A stretch of DNA of 64,000 nt from Bacteroidota bacterium (lineage in GTDB: Bacteria; Bacteroidota; Bacteroidia; Bacteroidales; F082). Location: contig JAHIUX010000009.1 in assembly GCA_018816765.1 (NCBI GenBank), positions 1 through 64,000 on the forward strand, written 5' to 3'. Position 1 is the first letter of the stretch; each line of letters starts with the position of its first letter. Below, piece by piece: positions 6,424 to 16,028 of the stretch. The position numbers and the translations under genes are program-made. Under the pieces are notes generated by a model. That model made no database searches. It saw only the letters and a program-made list of their open reading frames with translations, and had not been told where the DNA came from.

Positions 6424-9246
6424 TCAATACAATGTTGACAGGTTGATTCCGAACAAAAACTCAATCACAGGATTGTCGGTACCGAAGGGCTGTGCCAGCC
6501 TGCCACCTAAAGTGACCGGGAAAGGCAGGTTCAGAAAGTGCCATTCGGTGAGCAACTCGAGTCCGGCTGAAGTATGTATGGCAGTATTGTGGGTCCCTTC
6601 GCCATATAGATAATCGCCAAACAGTCCTCCCCTGATTTGTTTCAGGTAGAACAATGTTGGCACAACCCAGTCAGGATACCAGACAGGAAAAACGTAATCG
6701 AGCTTCAATGCGGCTGTGGTGTTATAAAACAGGCTGTTGTAACCCCTCGGAAATTCGATCTGATCGCCATACGAAATCACCCTGTCACGCTGTGTTTCAT
6801 AAGCCGCATACAGCTTAATGCCATGATGGTTGCCAATACCCGGAAAATAGGCGTTCATGGCTGTGTAAAACTGATGCGATTTATTCTGATTAAAGGGGGT
6901 GTGGCGGTAGTTTAGCCTGAAGGTCTGTCCCCATTGCGGATAGATATCACGCAATGATGTGATTTGCCGGTGATAAGCTGACAACTCCCATGACAAGGAA
7001 GTGATTGTGGGCTCTTTGAAATTGAGCGGGATGTCCTTATCCATCTTACGGATCGTTTGCTGAAGGCTGATTCCGGCAGCAATTCCATTGAACCATTTCC
7101 CCTGATTGAAGTTCAGGGGCACATAAGCGCCTGCCGAAACCACCGTTTCCCACCATTTCAGTTTAACCAATGTGCTGTCATTCACGCTTAGTCCGCGCCT
7201 CATGCCATGCGTAAGGGAAACATTCATTACCGGATACCAGCCGTAATAGTCGAATCCTAGGCTGTATTTCCCGGTCTGCTCATTGGTGTTGTAACCAAAT
7301 CCAAGGCTTGTGACAGCAGTGCTGAGCGTATTTTGCGAAAGCAGGTTAATGCCCGGTTGAATATTCATTTTGTCAACATCAACAATGAACGGTGACCAGC
7401 TGTGGATGTCGAACAGCGAAGTTAGTTTATGGTATGGTTTTACCGCATAGGCCGAATCGGTGATCGTGGCATTATCAATATTGTAAACACTCATGCTGCT
7501 CAGATAATCGGCCAGTGGATAACCATTGTTTAACACCTTTTCCGAAGGGACAGATGACAGGTTTGTGTGCAATGCCTTCACAATCGCATCACCGCCAGCG
7601 TGATAATTTGCATATACAATGTCGCCATTATCCGAAACATAGGCAGCGTCTCTGGCGCCAAAAGGCGCTGATGTAAGCATGTTCACGCTGCCATCGCTGA
7701 TATCGACCGAATAAATATTGCTGATACCCGAATTGCCTGCGGCAATCAACACACTGTGTTCTGCGACATCGGAAAGTGAAATATCGTCGAACGTGAAAGG
7801 AATGAGTCTGCGGGCCGACATCATGTCAGCACTGATTAAAATCAGGCTTTTTCCTTGTTTTCCAACGACAACAACCACAATTTGTGCATTATCAGGGTGC
7901 CAGACAGGCGTCTGAAAAAACAAGGAATCGCACCCAAAACGACGCAGTTCACTGCCATTGTCCGAATTAACCACCACCACGGCATTATGCCCGTAAATAT
8001 CCGTTTCGGTGACGACAATTTTTTGGTTATCAGACGAAATATCAGGTGAAAAATACCTGCTTTTTCTGGTGAGTTGACTGATCTTACCTGTCTTGATATC
8101 CCCTTTCATCAGTACAGAAAAGTTCAGGTTCGACCATCGCCGGTCTGATTGATACTCATCCCAGACCACGAGGCTGTCGGTGGCCGATATATCGTCGCCG
8201 AGCATGGGCCCGGGCGTAAACAGCACTTTTTCATATCCGTCCTTTAATCGGACGATCCGGTCAATATCGTCGATGGAATTTCGCAAGGCGATCACCTCGT
8301 CATATTTAATTGGCACGGGCGATGAATAAGCAGTGTAGTCATTTACCGGCGGGCTGATCTGTATTGTTTCAGTGTAGCTCAGGCTGTCGTATTGTTTCTT
8401 CCAGATGTCATACAAATCGAACATGGTTTCGGTATAGAGTCGGTTTTTACCATAACCCGACACCGACTTGATTCCGCTGCTGAAAGGAACAAGCATCCAG
8501 GGTTTGGAGGCTACCCTATCGAAAGCCCTTTCCCAGATGGCAGGGCCATATTTGTATTTATTATGTCCGACAAGGTAATAACCCAGGGTATATACATCGG
8601 GCGTAAAGTCCTTATATGAGCCGAAATAAGCCTTGTCATAAAGGTAATATCCTACTTCAAGCAACTGTGCACGCAGGCCAGCTTCAAACAAGGGACTTCT
8701 TCCCCTGCCGCTGCGACTCATGGCTGTTTCACTCACGACAGCATCGCCCTCAACAAACCAGAATGGCACATAAAGTCCGAAAATTCCGGCTGTACCCTGC
8801 TGTCCGAAGAGTCCGAAAATCACTTTTCCAAAACCCTGGTTCACCCTACTAAGCTGGGCAACATGGCGCAATTCATGAAGAGCAAGTTGTGTGTACCAGT
8901 CCTGGGCATATCCATCTTGTGGGGGGGTATGAAACACTTCAAGCCGACGGGGTGCCCAGCCAACCATGGCGTTTGAAATGACAGAATAGTTGTGCAAAAC
9001 AATAGAAGTGTTGATGGCAGGGGCATTCAGATCGAAGCGCACATGCTTATAAGCCGATTGTGTCAAATTGGCAAGGCGCCTGGCATTCAAGGTGTCAGAA
9101 GATGGAAAAATCAGTTTGAAGTTATTCGTCCGCAGCTGACTCCACCTGATGGAAGAAGGGTCCTGACCGGTAAGGAAATACTGCGCTCGCGGCACCAGAG
9201 GCATTGCAAGCAGCAACAGCAAAAAGTATTTCAACAGCTTTCGCAT
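6424..9246 (-). CDS. Envelope protein: HExxH peptidase-like domain, beta-propeller and C-terminal outer-membrane barrel
   Basis: The protein is 940 residues with an N-terminal signal peptide (cleavage near PRAQ). The first ~270 residues carry a gluzincin-like zinc site: HELRH at about 124-128 and a candidate third ligand Glu166 in WFVEGDAVVSE. Residues about 290-600 contain TolB/PD40-like propeller repeats (for example SRYFSPDISSDNQKIVVTE). Residues about 620-940 alternate aromatic and polar strands and end in a terminal Tyr, as in a surface-antigen-like outer-membrane barrel. I infer a zinc peptidase or pseudo-peptidase anchored in the outer membrane. It may be read from its own promoter (TATCTTTA just upstream) or from the panB-rluA transcript 27 bases away. 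Confidence 0.75.
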   Translation of the reverse strand: MRKLLKYFLLLLLAMPLVPRAQYFLTGQDPSSIRWSQLRTNNFKLIFPSSDTLNARRLANLTQSAYKHVRFDLNAPAINTSIVLHNYSVISNAMVGWAPRRLEVFHTPPQDGYAQDWYTQLALHELRHVAQLSRVNQGFGKVIFGLFGQQGTAGIFGLYVPFWFVEGDAVVSETAMSRSGRGRSPLFEAGLRAQLLEVGYYLYDKAYFGSYKDFTPDVYTLGYYLVGHNKYKYGPAIWERAFDRVASKPWMLVPFSSGIKSVSGYGKNRLYTETMFDLYDIWKKQYDSLSYTETIQISPPVNDYTAYSSPVPIKYDEVIALRNSIDDIDRIVRLKDGYEKVLFTPGPMLGDDISATDSLVVWDEYQSDRRWSNLNFSVLMKGDIKTGKISQLTRKSRYFSPDISSDNQKIVVTETDIYGHNAVVVVNSDNGSELRRFGCDSLFFQTPVWHPDNAQIVVVVVGKQGKSLILISADMMSARRLIPFTFDDISLSDVAEHSVLIAAGNSGISNIYSVDISDGSVNMLTSAPFGARDAAYVSDNGDIVYANYHAGGDAIVKALHTNLSSVPSEKVLNNGYPLADYLSSMSVYNIDNATITDSAYAVKPYHKLTSLFDIHSWSPFIVDVDKMNIQPGINLLSQNTLSTAVTSLGFGYNTNEQTGKYSLGFDYYGWYPVMNVSLTHGMRRGLSVNDSTLVKLKWWETVVSAGAYVPLNFNQGKWFNGIAAGISLQQTIRKMDKDIPLNFKEPTITSLSWELSAYHRQITSLRDIYPQWGQTFRLNYRHTPFNQNKSHQFYTAMNAYFPGIGNHHGIKLYAAYETQRDRVISYGDQIEFPRGYNSLFYNTTAALKLDYVFPVWYPDWVVPTLFYLKQIRGGLFGDYLYGEGTHNTAIHTSAGLELLTEWHFLNLPFPVTLGGRLAQPFGTDNPVIEFLFGINLSTLY

Positions 9247-9273
9247 CCTGAGTAAAGATAAGTTTTGTGCATG

Positions 9274-9957
9274 CTATACAACAAACAAATTCCAGGGCAT
9301 TTTGTCCGGGAGCGGTGCAATTATTTCAACAGTTGTTTTGCGCACCGGATGCTCAAAGGCCAGTTTCCAGGCATGCAGGCAAATGGAACCATCGGAATTG
9401 GAGCGATCAGCGCCATACTTCAAATCGCCGGCAATCGGGCAACCGACGGCGGCCATCTGAGCCCTAATCTGGTGATGCCTTCCGGTAAGCAGGTCGATTT
9501 CAATGAGGTGAAAAGAAGTTGATGACGCGAGGTGGCGGTAGCTGAGCTGTGCCAACTTTGCCCCGGCAACAGTTTCACTGCACACATATGATTTATTTTG
9601 TTTTTCATTCTTCGCCAGAAAATGAGCAAGTTCGGCTTGCGGTTCAGCAGGAAGTGTTTTAACCAGCGCAAGATAGGTTTTTGAAAAATCACGTGATTTC
9701 ATCATGGCTGTCATCCGGCTGAGGGCCTTGCTTGTTCGGGCAAAGATCACTGCACCACTCACAGGCCTGTCGATGCGGTGAACCAATCCGGCAAATACAT
9801 TGCCTGGTTTGCCAGTGCTTTGCTGAATGTATTCCTTCACTGCATCAAGCAGGCATTTGTCGCCTGTTTTATCGCCCTGCACAATTTCCGAAGGCAACTT
9901 ATTCACCACAATGAGGTGATTGTCTTCGAACAAAATGCGCGCGTTCAATGGAGTCAT
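9274..9957 (-). CDS. RluA family pseudouridine synthase
   Basis: The 227-residue protein carries the RluA catalytic motif HRIDRPVSG with the nucleophilic Asp near residue 63. It also has the family motifs LTGRHHQIRAQMAAVG and LKYGA near the C-terminus. It lacks an N-terminal S4 domain, like the shorter RluA subgroup that modifies 23S rRNA or tRNA; the exact target uridine cannot be told. It starts 14 bases after the stop of panB, so the two form an operon. Confidence 0.93.
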   Translation of the reverse strand: MTPLNARILFEDNHLIVVNKLPSEIVQGDKTGDKCLLDAVKEYIQQSTGKPGNVFAGLVHRIDRPVSGAVIFARTSKALSRMTAMMKSRDFSKTYLALVKTLPAEPQAELAHFLAKNEKQNKSYVCSETVAGAKLAQLSYRHLASSTSFHLIEIDLLTGRHHQIRAQMAAVGCPIAGDLKYGADRSNSDGSICLHAWKLAFEHPVRKTTVEIIAPLPDKMPWNLFVV

Positions 9958-9971
9958 CAGGCGGAGTTTGG

Positions 9972-10787
9972 CTAGTATTGCTCTCTTTCGCTGGGGAAGT
10001 TAACTGTTTTTACGTCATTGATATAAGAAAATACCGAGCCCCTGATTTCCTCGTAGAGGTTATGGTACCGCCTGAGGAACCTGGGCGAAAACTTCTGGTT
10101 AATTCCCAGCATATCGTGCAGCACGAGCACCTGCCCGTCAACGCCTGCCCCGGCTCCGATGCCGATAGTAGGAATCCGCACGGTTTGTGTTACTTCAGAT
10201 GCCAGGTGAGCAGGAATTTTCTCCAGCACAATGCCAAAGCATCCGGCCTGTTCAAGTATTTTGGCGTCTTTGCGGAGTTTTTCAGCTTCTTTTTCTTCCG
10301 TTGCCCGCACCACATAGGTGCCGAATTTATTGATGCTCTGAGGGGTTAAACCAAGGTGCCCGAGAATCGGAATGCCCGCACTGAGGATGCGGTCTATGGA
10401 TTCCACAATCTCTTCGCCACCTTCCATTTTGATGGCGTTGGCGCCTGATTCCTTCATGATTCTGATGGCAGAACTCAAGGCCTCTTTTGAGTTGCCCTGA
10501 TACGTTCCGAAAGGCATGTCGACAACAACAAGGGCCCGGTTCACGGCACGCATGACCGACGATGCGTGGTAAATCATTTCATTCAGGGTGATGGGAAGGG
10601 TGGTTTTGTGGCCCGCCATCACGTTTGAAGCGCTGTCGCCAACCAAAATCACGTCAATACCAGCCTCATCCAGAATCTTGGCCATCGAAAAGTCATAAGC
10701 GGTAAGCATGGCAATTTTCTCCGACCTGAGCTTCATTTCCTGAAGCACATGTGTTGTAATCTTTGGAATATCTTTCGAGGTATACAT
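9972..10787 (-). CDS. panB: 3-methyl-2-oxobutanoate hydroxymethyltransferase
   Basis: PanB transfers a hydroxymethyl group from 5,10-methylenetetrahydrofolate to alpha-ketoisovalerate, the first committed step of pantothenate synthesis. The start at 10787 ([14 protein letters not shown]) gives 271 residues, the usual length. Family motifs present are [55 protein letters not shown] and [15 protein letters not shown]. An in-frame ATG at 10868 would put a TACTTTTG promoter element inside the gene, so it is rejected. No other pan genes are in the window; the downstream neighbour is the RluA-type synthase. Confidence 0.97.
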   Translation of the reverse strand: MYTSKDIPKITTHVLQEMKLRSEKIAMLTAYDFSMAKILDEAGIDVILVGDSASNVMAGHKTTLPITLNEMIYHASSVMRAVNRALVVVDMPFGTYQGNSKEALSSAIRIMKESGANAIKMEGGEEIVESIDRILSAGIPILGHLGLTPQSINKFGTYVVRATEEKEAEKLRKDAKILEQAGCFGIVLEKIPAHLASEVTQTVRIPTIGIGAGAGVDGQVLVLHDMLGINQKFSPRFLRRYHNLYEEIRGSVFSYINDVKTVNFPSEREQY

Positions 10788-10824
10788 GTCTAAATGTTTT
10801 ATTGTTGCAATACGATGCAGCATG

Positions 10825-10832
10825 CAAAAGTA
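10825..10832 (-). promoter_or_regulatory. -7 promoter element of panB
   Basis: TACTTTTG on the minus strand matches TAnnTTTG and ends 37 bases before the panB start. A second TACTTTTG on the opposite strand (10915-10922) serves the divergent lipoprotein gene, so the two promoters are arranged back to back. Confidence 0.6.
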
Positions 10833-10914
10833 AGGTATTCTTTGCTGAATTGCTGACATTGCACACACCCAAACACATTGTTTAACCTAATAGGCCCTAT
10901 TGATAATATAATCG

Positions 10915-10922
10915 TACTTTTG
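10915..10922 (+). promoter_or_regulatory. -7 promoter element of the lipoprotein gene at 10940
   Basis: TACTTTTG matches the TAnnTTTG consensus 17 bases before the ATG, which predicts a very short 5' leader. No clear -33 TTTG at the usual distance is visible. Confidence 0.6.
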
Positions 10923-10939
10923 TGCGTTAGTTTCATCCT

Positions 10940-11920
10940 ATGAAGAAAATTGCTTTGTTACCCACGCTTTTCCTTGTTTTTACCCTGTTGATGACTTCGT
11001 GCAGCACCGAAGTGGATAATTATGCTGATTACAAAGACATCAGCATCGTTTATGGCATGGTTGAGCCGGGCGTGGACACCACCTGGATAAAAGTTACCAA
11101 GGCTTTCCTTGGACCCGGAAATGCCTTGTTGATTGCAAAAATTCCCGATTCGAGCAATTATCAGCTCTTCCCGAAAGTTGTGCTGAAGCGGCGCAAAAAC
11201 AATGTTGACCTACCCGATATCGTATTGGATACCATCACTATAAACAATAAGCTGGCAGGCGATTCGGTCTTCTATTTCCCCCAGCAGTTAATGTATTTTA
11301 CCACTGCTGCTGTTGATGCAGCAGCTGAGTACACCCTGCATATCGAAAAAGCCAATGGTGAAACAATTACTGCCACCACTCCGGTAGTGCAGTCATTTGA
11401 TGTAATTTACCCATCAAACAGGATCAATTTTCACTCGACAGCTACCGGAAGGATCAGTTTCATGACTGCCAAAGAAGGAAAACGCTACGAGGTCAACCTG
11501 TCATTTCACTATAAGGAATTAAGGCCGGGCAACCCCGACACCCTGTTTAAAACAATGAACTGGGGAATGGGCATGAAACGATCAGTAAGCCTTAGTGGTG
11601 GTGAGGAAATCGATATTTCCTATACCGGCGCCGATTTTTACTCAAGGCTTGGCCAGAGCCTCGAAAACATTGACAACGTGAAGCGTTGGGCTGGTAAGGT
11701 GGATGTGACCATTTCGTGTGGGGCAGATCAGCTCAGCACCTACATTGATGTGAACGCTCCCAGCAACAGCATCGTACAGGAAATACCTGAGTTTACGAAC
11801 ATCGAAAACGGTTATGGGATATTCTCATCGCGTCGTGATGCCGTTAGGACATACCAACTCGCGGTGGGCAGCGAGTTGAAACTCCTTGAATTTAACTGGG
11901 GGTTCGTTGTCAACAGATAA
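10940..11920 (+). CDS. Secreted lipoprotein, possibly DUF4249-like
   Basis: The 326-residue protein has a lipoprotein signal (hydrophobic segment, then LMTSC with Cys about residue 21). The mature part opens with a strand-rich segment (ISIVYGMVEPGVDTTWIKVTKAF) reminiscent of the DUF4249 group common in Bacteroidota, followed by about 280 residues of predicted beta structure. That family is often linked to TonB receptors, but none is adjacent here. No enzymatic motif was recognised. It diverges from panB and has its own promoter. Confidence 0.65.
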   Translation: MKKIALLPTLFLVFTLLMTSCSTEVDNYADYKDISIVYGMVEPGVDTTWIKVTKAFLGPGNALLIAKIPDSSNYQLFPKVVLKRRKNNVDLPDIVLDTITINNKLAGDSVFYFPQQLMYFTTAAVDAAAEYTLHIEKANGETITATTPVVQSFDVIYPSNRINFHSTATGRISFMTAKEGKRYEVNLSFHYKELRPGNPDTLFKTMNWGMGMKRSVSLSGGEEIDISYTGADFYSRLGQSLENIDNVKRWAGKVDVTISCGADQLSTYIDVNAPSNSIVQEIPEFTNIENGYGIFSSRRDAVRTYQLAVGSELKLLEFNWGFVVNR

Positions 11921-12200
11921 GTCATGCATGCCGGTGGCATCCGTGACCTAACCTCCTGCCGCTGCCTTTTTGTCATTGTTGCAGTGGCAGTAATTACCGA
12001 ACAGCTTATTCATAGCATTGCTTTTCTATCACGCTGATTTGTTTGATTTTACACATTTCAAGGTCATTGTGTTTTACATGAACCTCCTGAAATTCAGCCA
12101 TGGATGCTCCGACATATTCATTTTGGCATAATCATTGACACTTCAAGCACTGTTAAAAAAATCTGAAACTTAGACACATTATATTAAAGGAGGAAAACCG
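11921..12200. other. Intergenic region upstream of dnaK
   Basis: No gene was seen. Two hairpins follow the lipoprotein gene: ATGCC/GGCAT (11928-11940), and a nine-pair stem with one G-U pair, TGCCGCTGC (11957-11965) with GCAGTGGCA (11981-11989). Neither is followed by a strong T-run, so termination is uncertain. No CIRCE-type heat-shock inverted repeat (TTAGCACTC-N9-GAGTGCTAA) is present before dnaK. Confidence 0.5.
12186..12193 (+). promoter_or_regulatory. Strong Shine-Dalgarno sequence of dnaK
   Basis: AAAGGAGG lies seven bases before the dnaK ATG at 12201. Bacteroidota mRNAs usually lack recognisable Shine-Dalgarno sequences, and most starts in this window do too, so this near-perfect one stands out and fixes the start codon. 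Confidence 0.75.
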
Positions 12201-14120
12201 ATGGGAAAAATCATAGGAATTGACCTTGGAACTACCAACTCATGCGTTGCTGTAATGGAAGGAAACGAACCTGTTGTCATTCCAAACAGCGAAGGCAGGC
12301 GTACAACCCCTTCCATAGTTGGGTTTACCGAAAATGGTGAGCGCAAGGTTGGTGACCCGGCTAAACGTCAGGCCATTACAAATCCAAAAAAAACTGTTTA
12401 TTCGATTAAACGTTTCATGGGCGAGACTTTCGACCGCATCACAAGAGAAAAAGACCGTGTACCTTACGACGTGGTAAAAGGCGACAACAACACCCCCAGG
12501 GTAAAGATTGACGACCGCATGTATACGCCACAGGAAATTTCGGCCATTGTTTTGCAGAAAATGAAGAAGACAGCCGAAGATTATTTGGGTCAGACAGTTA
12601 CCGAAGCAGTGATCACTGTTCCGGCCTATTTCAGCGACTCACAGCGTCAGGCAACCAAGGAAGCCGGCGAAATTGCGGGTCTCACTGTAAAACGCATCAT
12701 CAACGAGCCAACTGCAGCAGCACTTGCTTATGGCCTCGACAAGAAAAAGAATGACATCAAAGTGGCTGTTTATGACCTTGGTGGAGGTACTTTTGATATT
12801 TCGATCCTTGAAATGGGCGATGGTGTCTTCGAAGTAAAGTCGACCAATGGAAACACACACCTTGGTGGCGACGATTTCGATGAAACCATCATCAACTGGC
12901 TTGCCGATGAGTTTAAATCAGACGAAGGACTCGACCTGAAGCGCGACCCCATGGCTTTGCAGCGCCTGAAAGAGGCAGCCGAAAAGGCCAAGATTGAACT
13001 GTCGAGCTCAACAGAAACAGAAATTAACCTGCCCTATATCATGCCTGTCGACGGTGTGCCAAAACACCTTGTACGCAAGCTTACCCGGTCGAAGTTCGAA
13101 CAACTGAACGACCACCTGATCAGGGCAACCATTGAACCTTGTCGCAAAGCCCTTCAGGATGCAGGACTTACCGCTCAGGACATCAACGAAGTAATCCTTG
13201 TAGGTGGCTCAACGCGTATTCCGGCCATCCAGCAAATTGTGAAGGATTTCTTCGGCAAAGAGCCTTCAAAAGGCGTGAACCCTGACGAAGTTGTGGCCGT
13301 TGGTGCAGCTATTCAGGGCGGCGTGCTCACAGGCGAAGTAAAGGATGTGTTGTTGCTCGATGTTACCCCGCTCTCACTGGGTATCGAAACCCTTGGCGGC
13401 GTGATGACCCGTTTGATCGAGTCGAACACCACCATCCCAACCCGTAAATCAGAAGTATTTTCGACAGCCTCTGACAACCAGCCTTCAGTTGAAATTCATA
13501 TCCTGCAAGGTGAACGCCCGATGGCTAACCAGAATAAGAGCATAGGCAGATTCCACCTCGATGGCCTGCCACCAGCACCCCGCGGTATCCCTCAAATCGA
13601 AGTGTCGTTTGATATCGACTCGAATGGCATCTTGCATGTGGCAGCCAAAGACAAGGCCACAGGGAAATCGCAAAGCATCCGCATCGAAGCCTCATCAGGA
13701 TTGACTGATGCCGACATCCAACGGATGAAAGACGAAGCTGCAGCCAACGCTGAAAGCGATCGCAAGGAAAAGGAAAGAGTTGATAAGCTCAACTCAGCTG
13801 ATGGTTTGATCTTTCAAACTGAGAAACAGTTGAAGGAGTATGGCGACAAGGTGCCGGCCGACAAAAAAGCCGAAATCGAAGGTGCGCTTGAACAACTGAA
13901 AACTGCCCACAAAAATCAGGACCTGAATGCCATTGATGCCGCGATGACCAAACTCAACAATATCTGGCAATCGGCAAGCGAGGAGATGTATAAAAACACA
14001 CAGGCACAGGGAGGTGAACAACAGCAACCCGGTCAGCAACAACAGCCAAAATCAGATAACACTGGTGGCAACGACGAAGTCACAGACGTTGATTTTGAAG
14101 AAGTTGACGACAAGAAATAA
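12201..14120 (+). CDS. dnaK: Molecular chaperone DnaK (Hsp70)
   Basis: The 639-residue protein is a full-length Hsp70 ATPase. The N-terminal ATPase domain (about 1-385) shows [14 protein letters not shown], the VPAYF and [10 protein letters not shown] phosphate loops and VGGSTRIPA. The interdomain linker is [19 protein letters not shown]. The substrate-binding domain follows, then a helical lid and a Q/G-rich tail ending in EEVDDKK, close to the EEVD-like tail common in bacteria. It is monocistronic: a strong terminator follows, and neither grpE nor dnaJ is adjacent. Regulation is not evident, as no CIRCE element is seen. Confidence 0.99.
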   Translation: MGKIIGIDLGTTNSCVAVMEGNEPVVIPNSEGRRTTPSIVGFTENGERKVGDPAKRQAITNPKKTVYSIKRFMGETFDRITREKDRVPYDVVKGDNNTPRVKIDDRMYTPQEISAIVLQKMKKTAEDYLGQTVTEAVITVPAYFSDSQRQATKEAGEIAGLTVKRIINEPTAAALAYGLDKKKNDIKVAVYDLGGGTFDISILEMGDGVFEVKSTNGNTHLGGDDFDETIINWLADEFKSDEGLDLKRDPMALQRLKEAAEKAKIELSSSTETEINLPYIMPVDGVPKHLVRKLTRSKFEQLNDHLIRATIEPCRKALQDAGLTAQDINEVILVGGSTRIPAIQQIVKDFFGKEPSKGVNPDEVVAVGAAIQGGVLTGEVKDVLLLDVTPLSLGIETLGGVMTRLIESNTTIPTRKSEVFSTASDNQPSVEIHILQGERPMANQNKSIGRFHLDGLPPAPRGIPQIEVSFDIDSNGILHVAAKDKATGKSQSIRIEASSGLTDADIQRMKDEAAANAESDRKEKERVDKLNSADGLIFQTEKQLKEYGDKVPADKKAEIEGALEQLKTAHKNQDLNAIDAAMTKLNNIWQSASEEMYKNTQAQGGEQQQPGQQQQPKSDNTGGNDEVTDVDFEEVDDKK

Positions 14121-14143
14121 GCCTTGCAGCTTAAAACACATTG

Positions 14144-14175
14144 AAGACCCGTCCGTTTGGCCGGGTCTTTTTTTT
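14144..14175 (+). terminator. Rho-independent terminator after dnaK
   Basis: AAGACCCG (14144-14151) pairs perfectly with CGGGTCTT (14162-14169), with a 10-base loop, followed by an unbroken T-run to 14175. It lies 23 bases after the dnaK stop codon. Confidence 0.92.
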
Positions 14176-14339
14176 CGCCTGGTCTTTTGCAGGCTGATCC
14201 ACTGAATAAAACACCTTCCGGGAAAAGCGATAATTATCTTTTACTGCACAATAAAATAGGTTAATTTACCGTAACTTTATGGCCCGAACACTTGCGGGAT
14301 CAAGCACCGGGATTAAAGACAAAAGGAAACAACAGGAAC

Positions 14340-15914
14340 ATGAGGTTTGGGCTTAAACTCAACTTGCCTTCAATAGTTATCATGCTGTTATGCAGCATTT
14401 TCAATACTGGCATATCCCAAAACAAGGAAGTCGTCAGGGTTGAGTTCCCTTCAAAAACCATGGATCAGTCGTACCATACTGAAACCCTCGGCGAAAAGGG
14501 GGTTTTGGTCTTTTACGAAAGCAATGAAATCACAGAAGAAGGAGAACGGAAATGGTTTTTCAATCTGCTCAACAACAACCTCACCGAACAATGGCTGCAA
14601 TATGTTGCGCTGAAAGACGGGATGGTTTTCGAGAAAACAGTGCATACACCCCAGCAGGTTTTCTTACTGTTTACCATCAGAGACAACAAGAAATCGTTGC
14701 AAAGCGCGTTTCAGATTCTCACTTACAGTATTGACAAAGAGACATTTAATCTCCTTGGAGCACCAATGCCACCCGAGGCTGACTGCCGCACATTTGATGT
14801 GGTCGGAAGCCATGCCTTTATTGGACTAACCGTTCAGAAAAAGGAGGCACAGTTACTTGCCGTAGATATGCGCAACGCACAACTCACTTCGCTTTCTCCC
14901 TGCAGCAATGGGCAATGCATTATTCAGGAAACCTATCATTCAAGGCTGAGTAACGAACTGGTTATCGGTTTTAAAAAATACACAGGAAACCGCTTTGACG
15001 CTGACCTATTCGTTGTATACAATATGTTTGGAGCCGAGACTTACAGGTTTGAGTTTCGCGATGAGCAGCAAAGGTATTTGCATTCGTACACATTTTCGGA
15101 CGATGCCGGTGGAATAATCAGCGTGGTTGGCAGCTACGACCAGGCCGAGAAACGCAAGGCACGCCTGAAGGATGCAAATGATGAGCTGATGAATGAAGCT
15201 TATGGCTTTTTCTTCCTGAAATTCGACCCCACCGGCATCAAGCTAGCTCGCTTTGTTGAACTGAGTACCATCGATAATATTTACTCCTCCATGTCGTCGT
15301 ATGACCTCATTAGAAGCATGCAGCGGCAGAGCCGGAAACAGAATAAAGACGAAAAGCGGTCGGCTGTTGCGTTCCAGTTCTATAATCCACAACTTGTATT
15401 AAAAGACAACGAGTTAGTCTATGCTGTTGAAGCATTCCGGCCCCAATTCAGGACAGAAACAAGGATGGACTATGATTTCTATGGCAGGCCAATTCCGTAT
15501 ACCTATACCGTTTTCGACGGCTTTGCATTTTACGGCGCCCTTATTGCCGGATTCAATTCCGATGGACAACTGACGTGGAACAACAATTTCGAGATGCGTG
15601 ACCTGATCTCCTTCAACCTCGAGAAACACCTGCTGGTTCACGACGAACAGGATGGCCTATTGCTTGCCTATATCCTTAACGGAAAAATCATTTCAAAGAT
15701 GATTCAAAAGGACCAGGACATCGGTCAGGTTGAGCAGGTTAAAATTGAATCTGGTTATGAAACCGACAGGATGCTGGGTGAAGAACATGGCAATATAACG
15801 CATTGGTACAGTGATAGTTTCATCATCTCCGGTGTTCAGAAAATTATGAATAACCGCCTGCGCGACAACAACGAGAGGACTGTGTTTTATTTGAATAAAT
15901 TTCAACTCGAATAA
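14340..15914 (+). CDS. Exported protein of unknown function
   Basis: The 524-residue protein starts at MRFGLKLNLPS and has a signal peptide (hydrophobic IVIMLLCSIF, cleavage near GISQ-N). A longer frame beginning with TTG at 14292 exists, but it would bury the signal peptide. The mature part is a soluble, probably beta-propeller-like or multi-strand protein (repeated short strands, for example VLVFYESNE, HAFIGLTVQ, ELVIGFKKYTGN). I recognise no family or catalytic motif. A TAACTTTA element 66 bases upstream is a plausible promoter. It sits after the dnaK terminator and before a methyltransferase, and neither neighbour suggests a role. Confidence 0.7.
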   Translation: MRFGLKLNLPSIVIMLLCSIFNTGISQNKEVVRVEFPSKTMDQSYHTETLGEKGVLVFYESNEITEEGERKWFFNLLNNNLTEQWLQYVALKDGMVFEKTVHTPQQVFLLFTIRDNKKSLQSAFQILTYSIDKETFNLLGAPMPPEADCRTFDVVGSHAFIGLTVQKKEAQLLAVDMRNAQLTSLSPCSNGQCIIQETYHSRLSNELVIGFKKYTGNRFDADLFVVYNMFGAETYRFEFRDEQQRYLHSYTFSDDAGGIISVVGSYDQAEKRKARLKDANDELMNEAYGFFFLKFDPTGIKLARFVELSTIDNIYSSMSSYDLIRSMQRQSRKQNKDEKRSAVAFQFYNPQLVLKDNELVYAVEAFRPQFRTETRMDYDFYGRPIPYTYTVFDGFAFYGALIAGFNSDGQLTWNNNFEMRDLISFNLEKHLLVHDEQDGLLLAYILNGKIISKMIQKDQDIGQVEQVKIESGYETDRMLGEEHGNITHWYSDSFIISGVQKIMNNRLRDNNERTVFYLNKFQLE

Positions 15915-16028
15915 GGATATAAGGAAATTAAAAACGCTATCGGATATTCGGCAAATGCAACAAAATGAAGGTTTGAATTGTCTGTAATGCGAAACCACTG
16001 TTTCAAACAATTTCGATACCAAAAACAA

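Noticed and set aside
12000-12200. CIRCE heat-shock operator before dnaK
   Set aside because: No TTAGCACTC-N9-GAGTGCTAA repeat or close variant was found in the upstream region.
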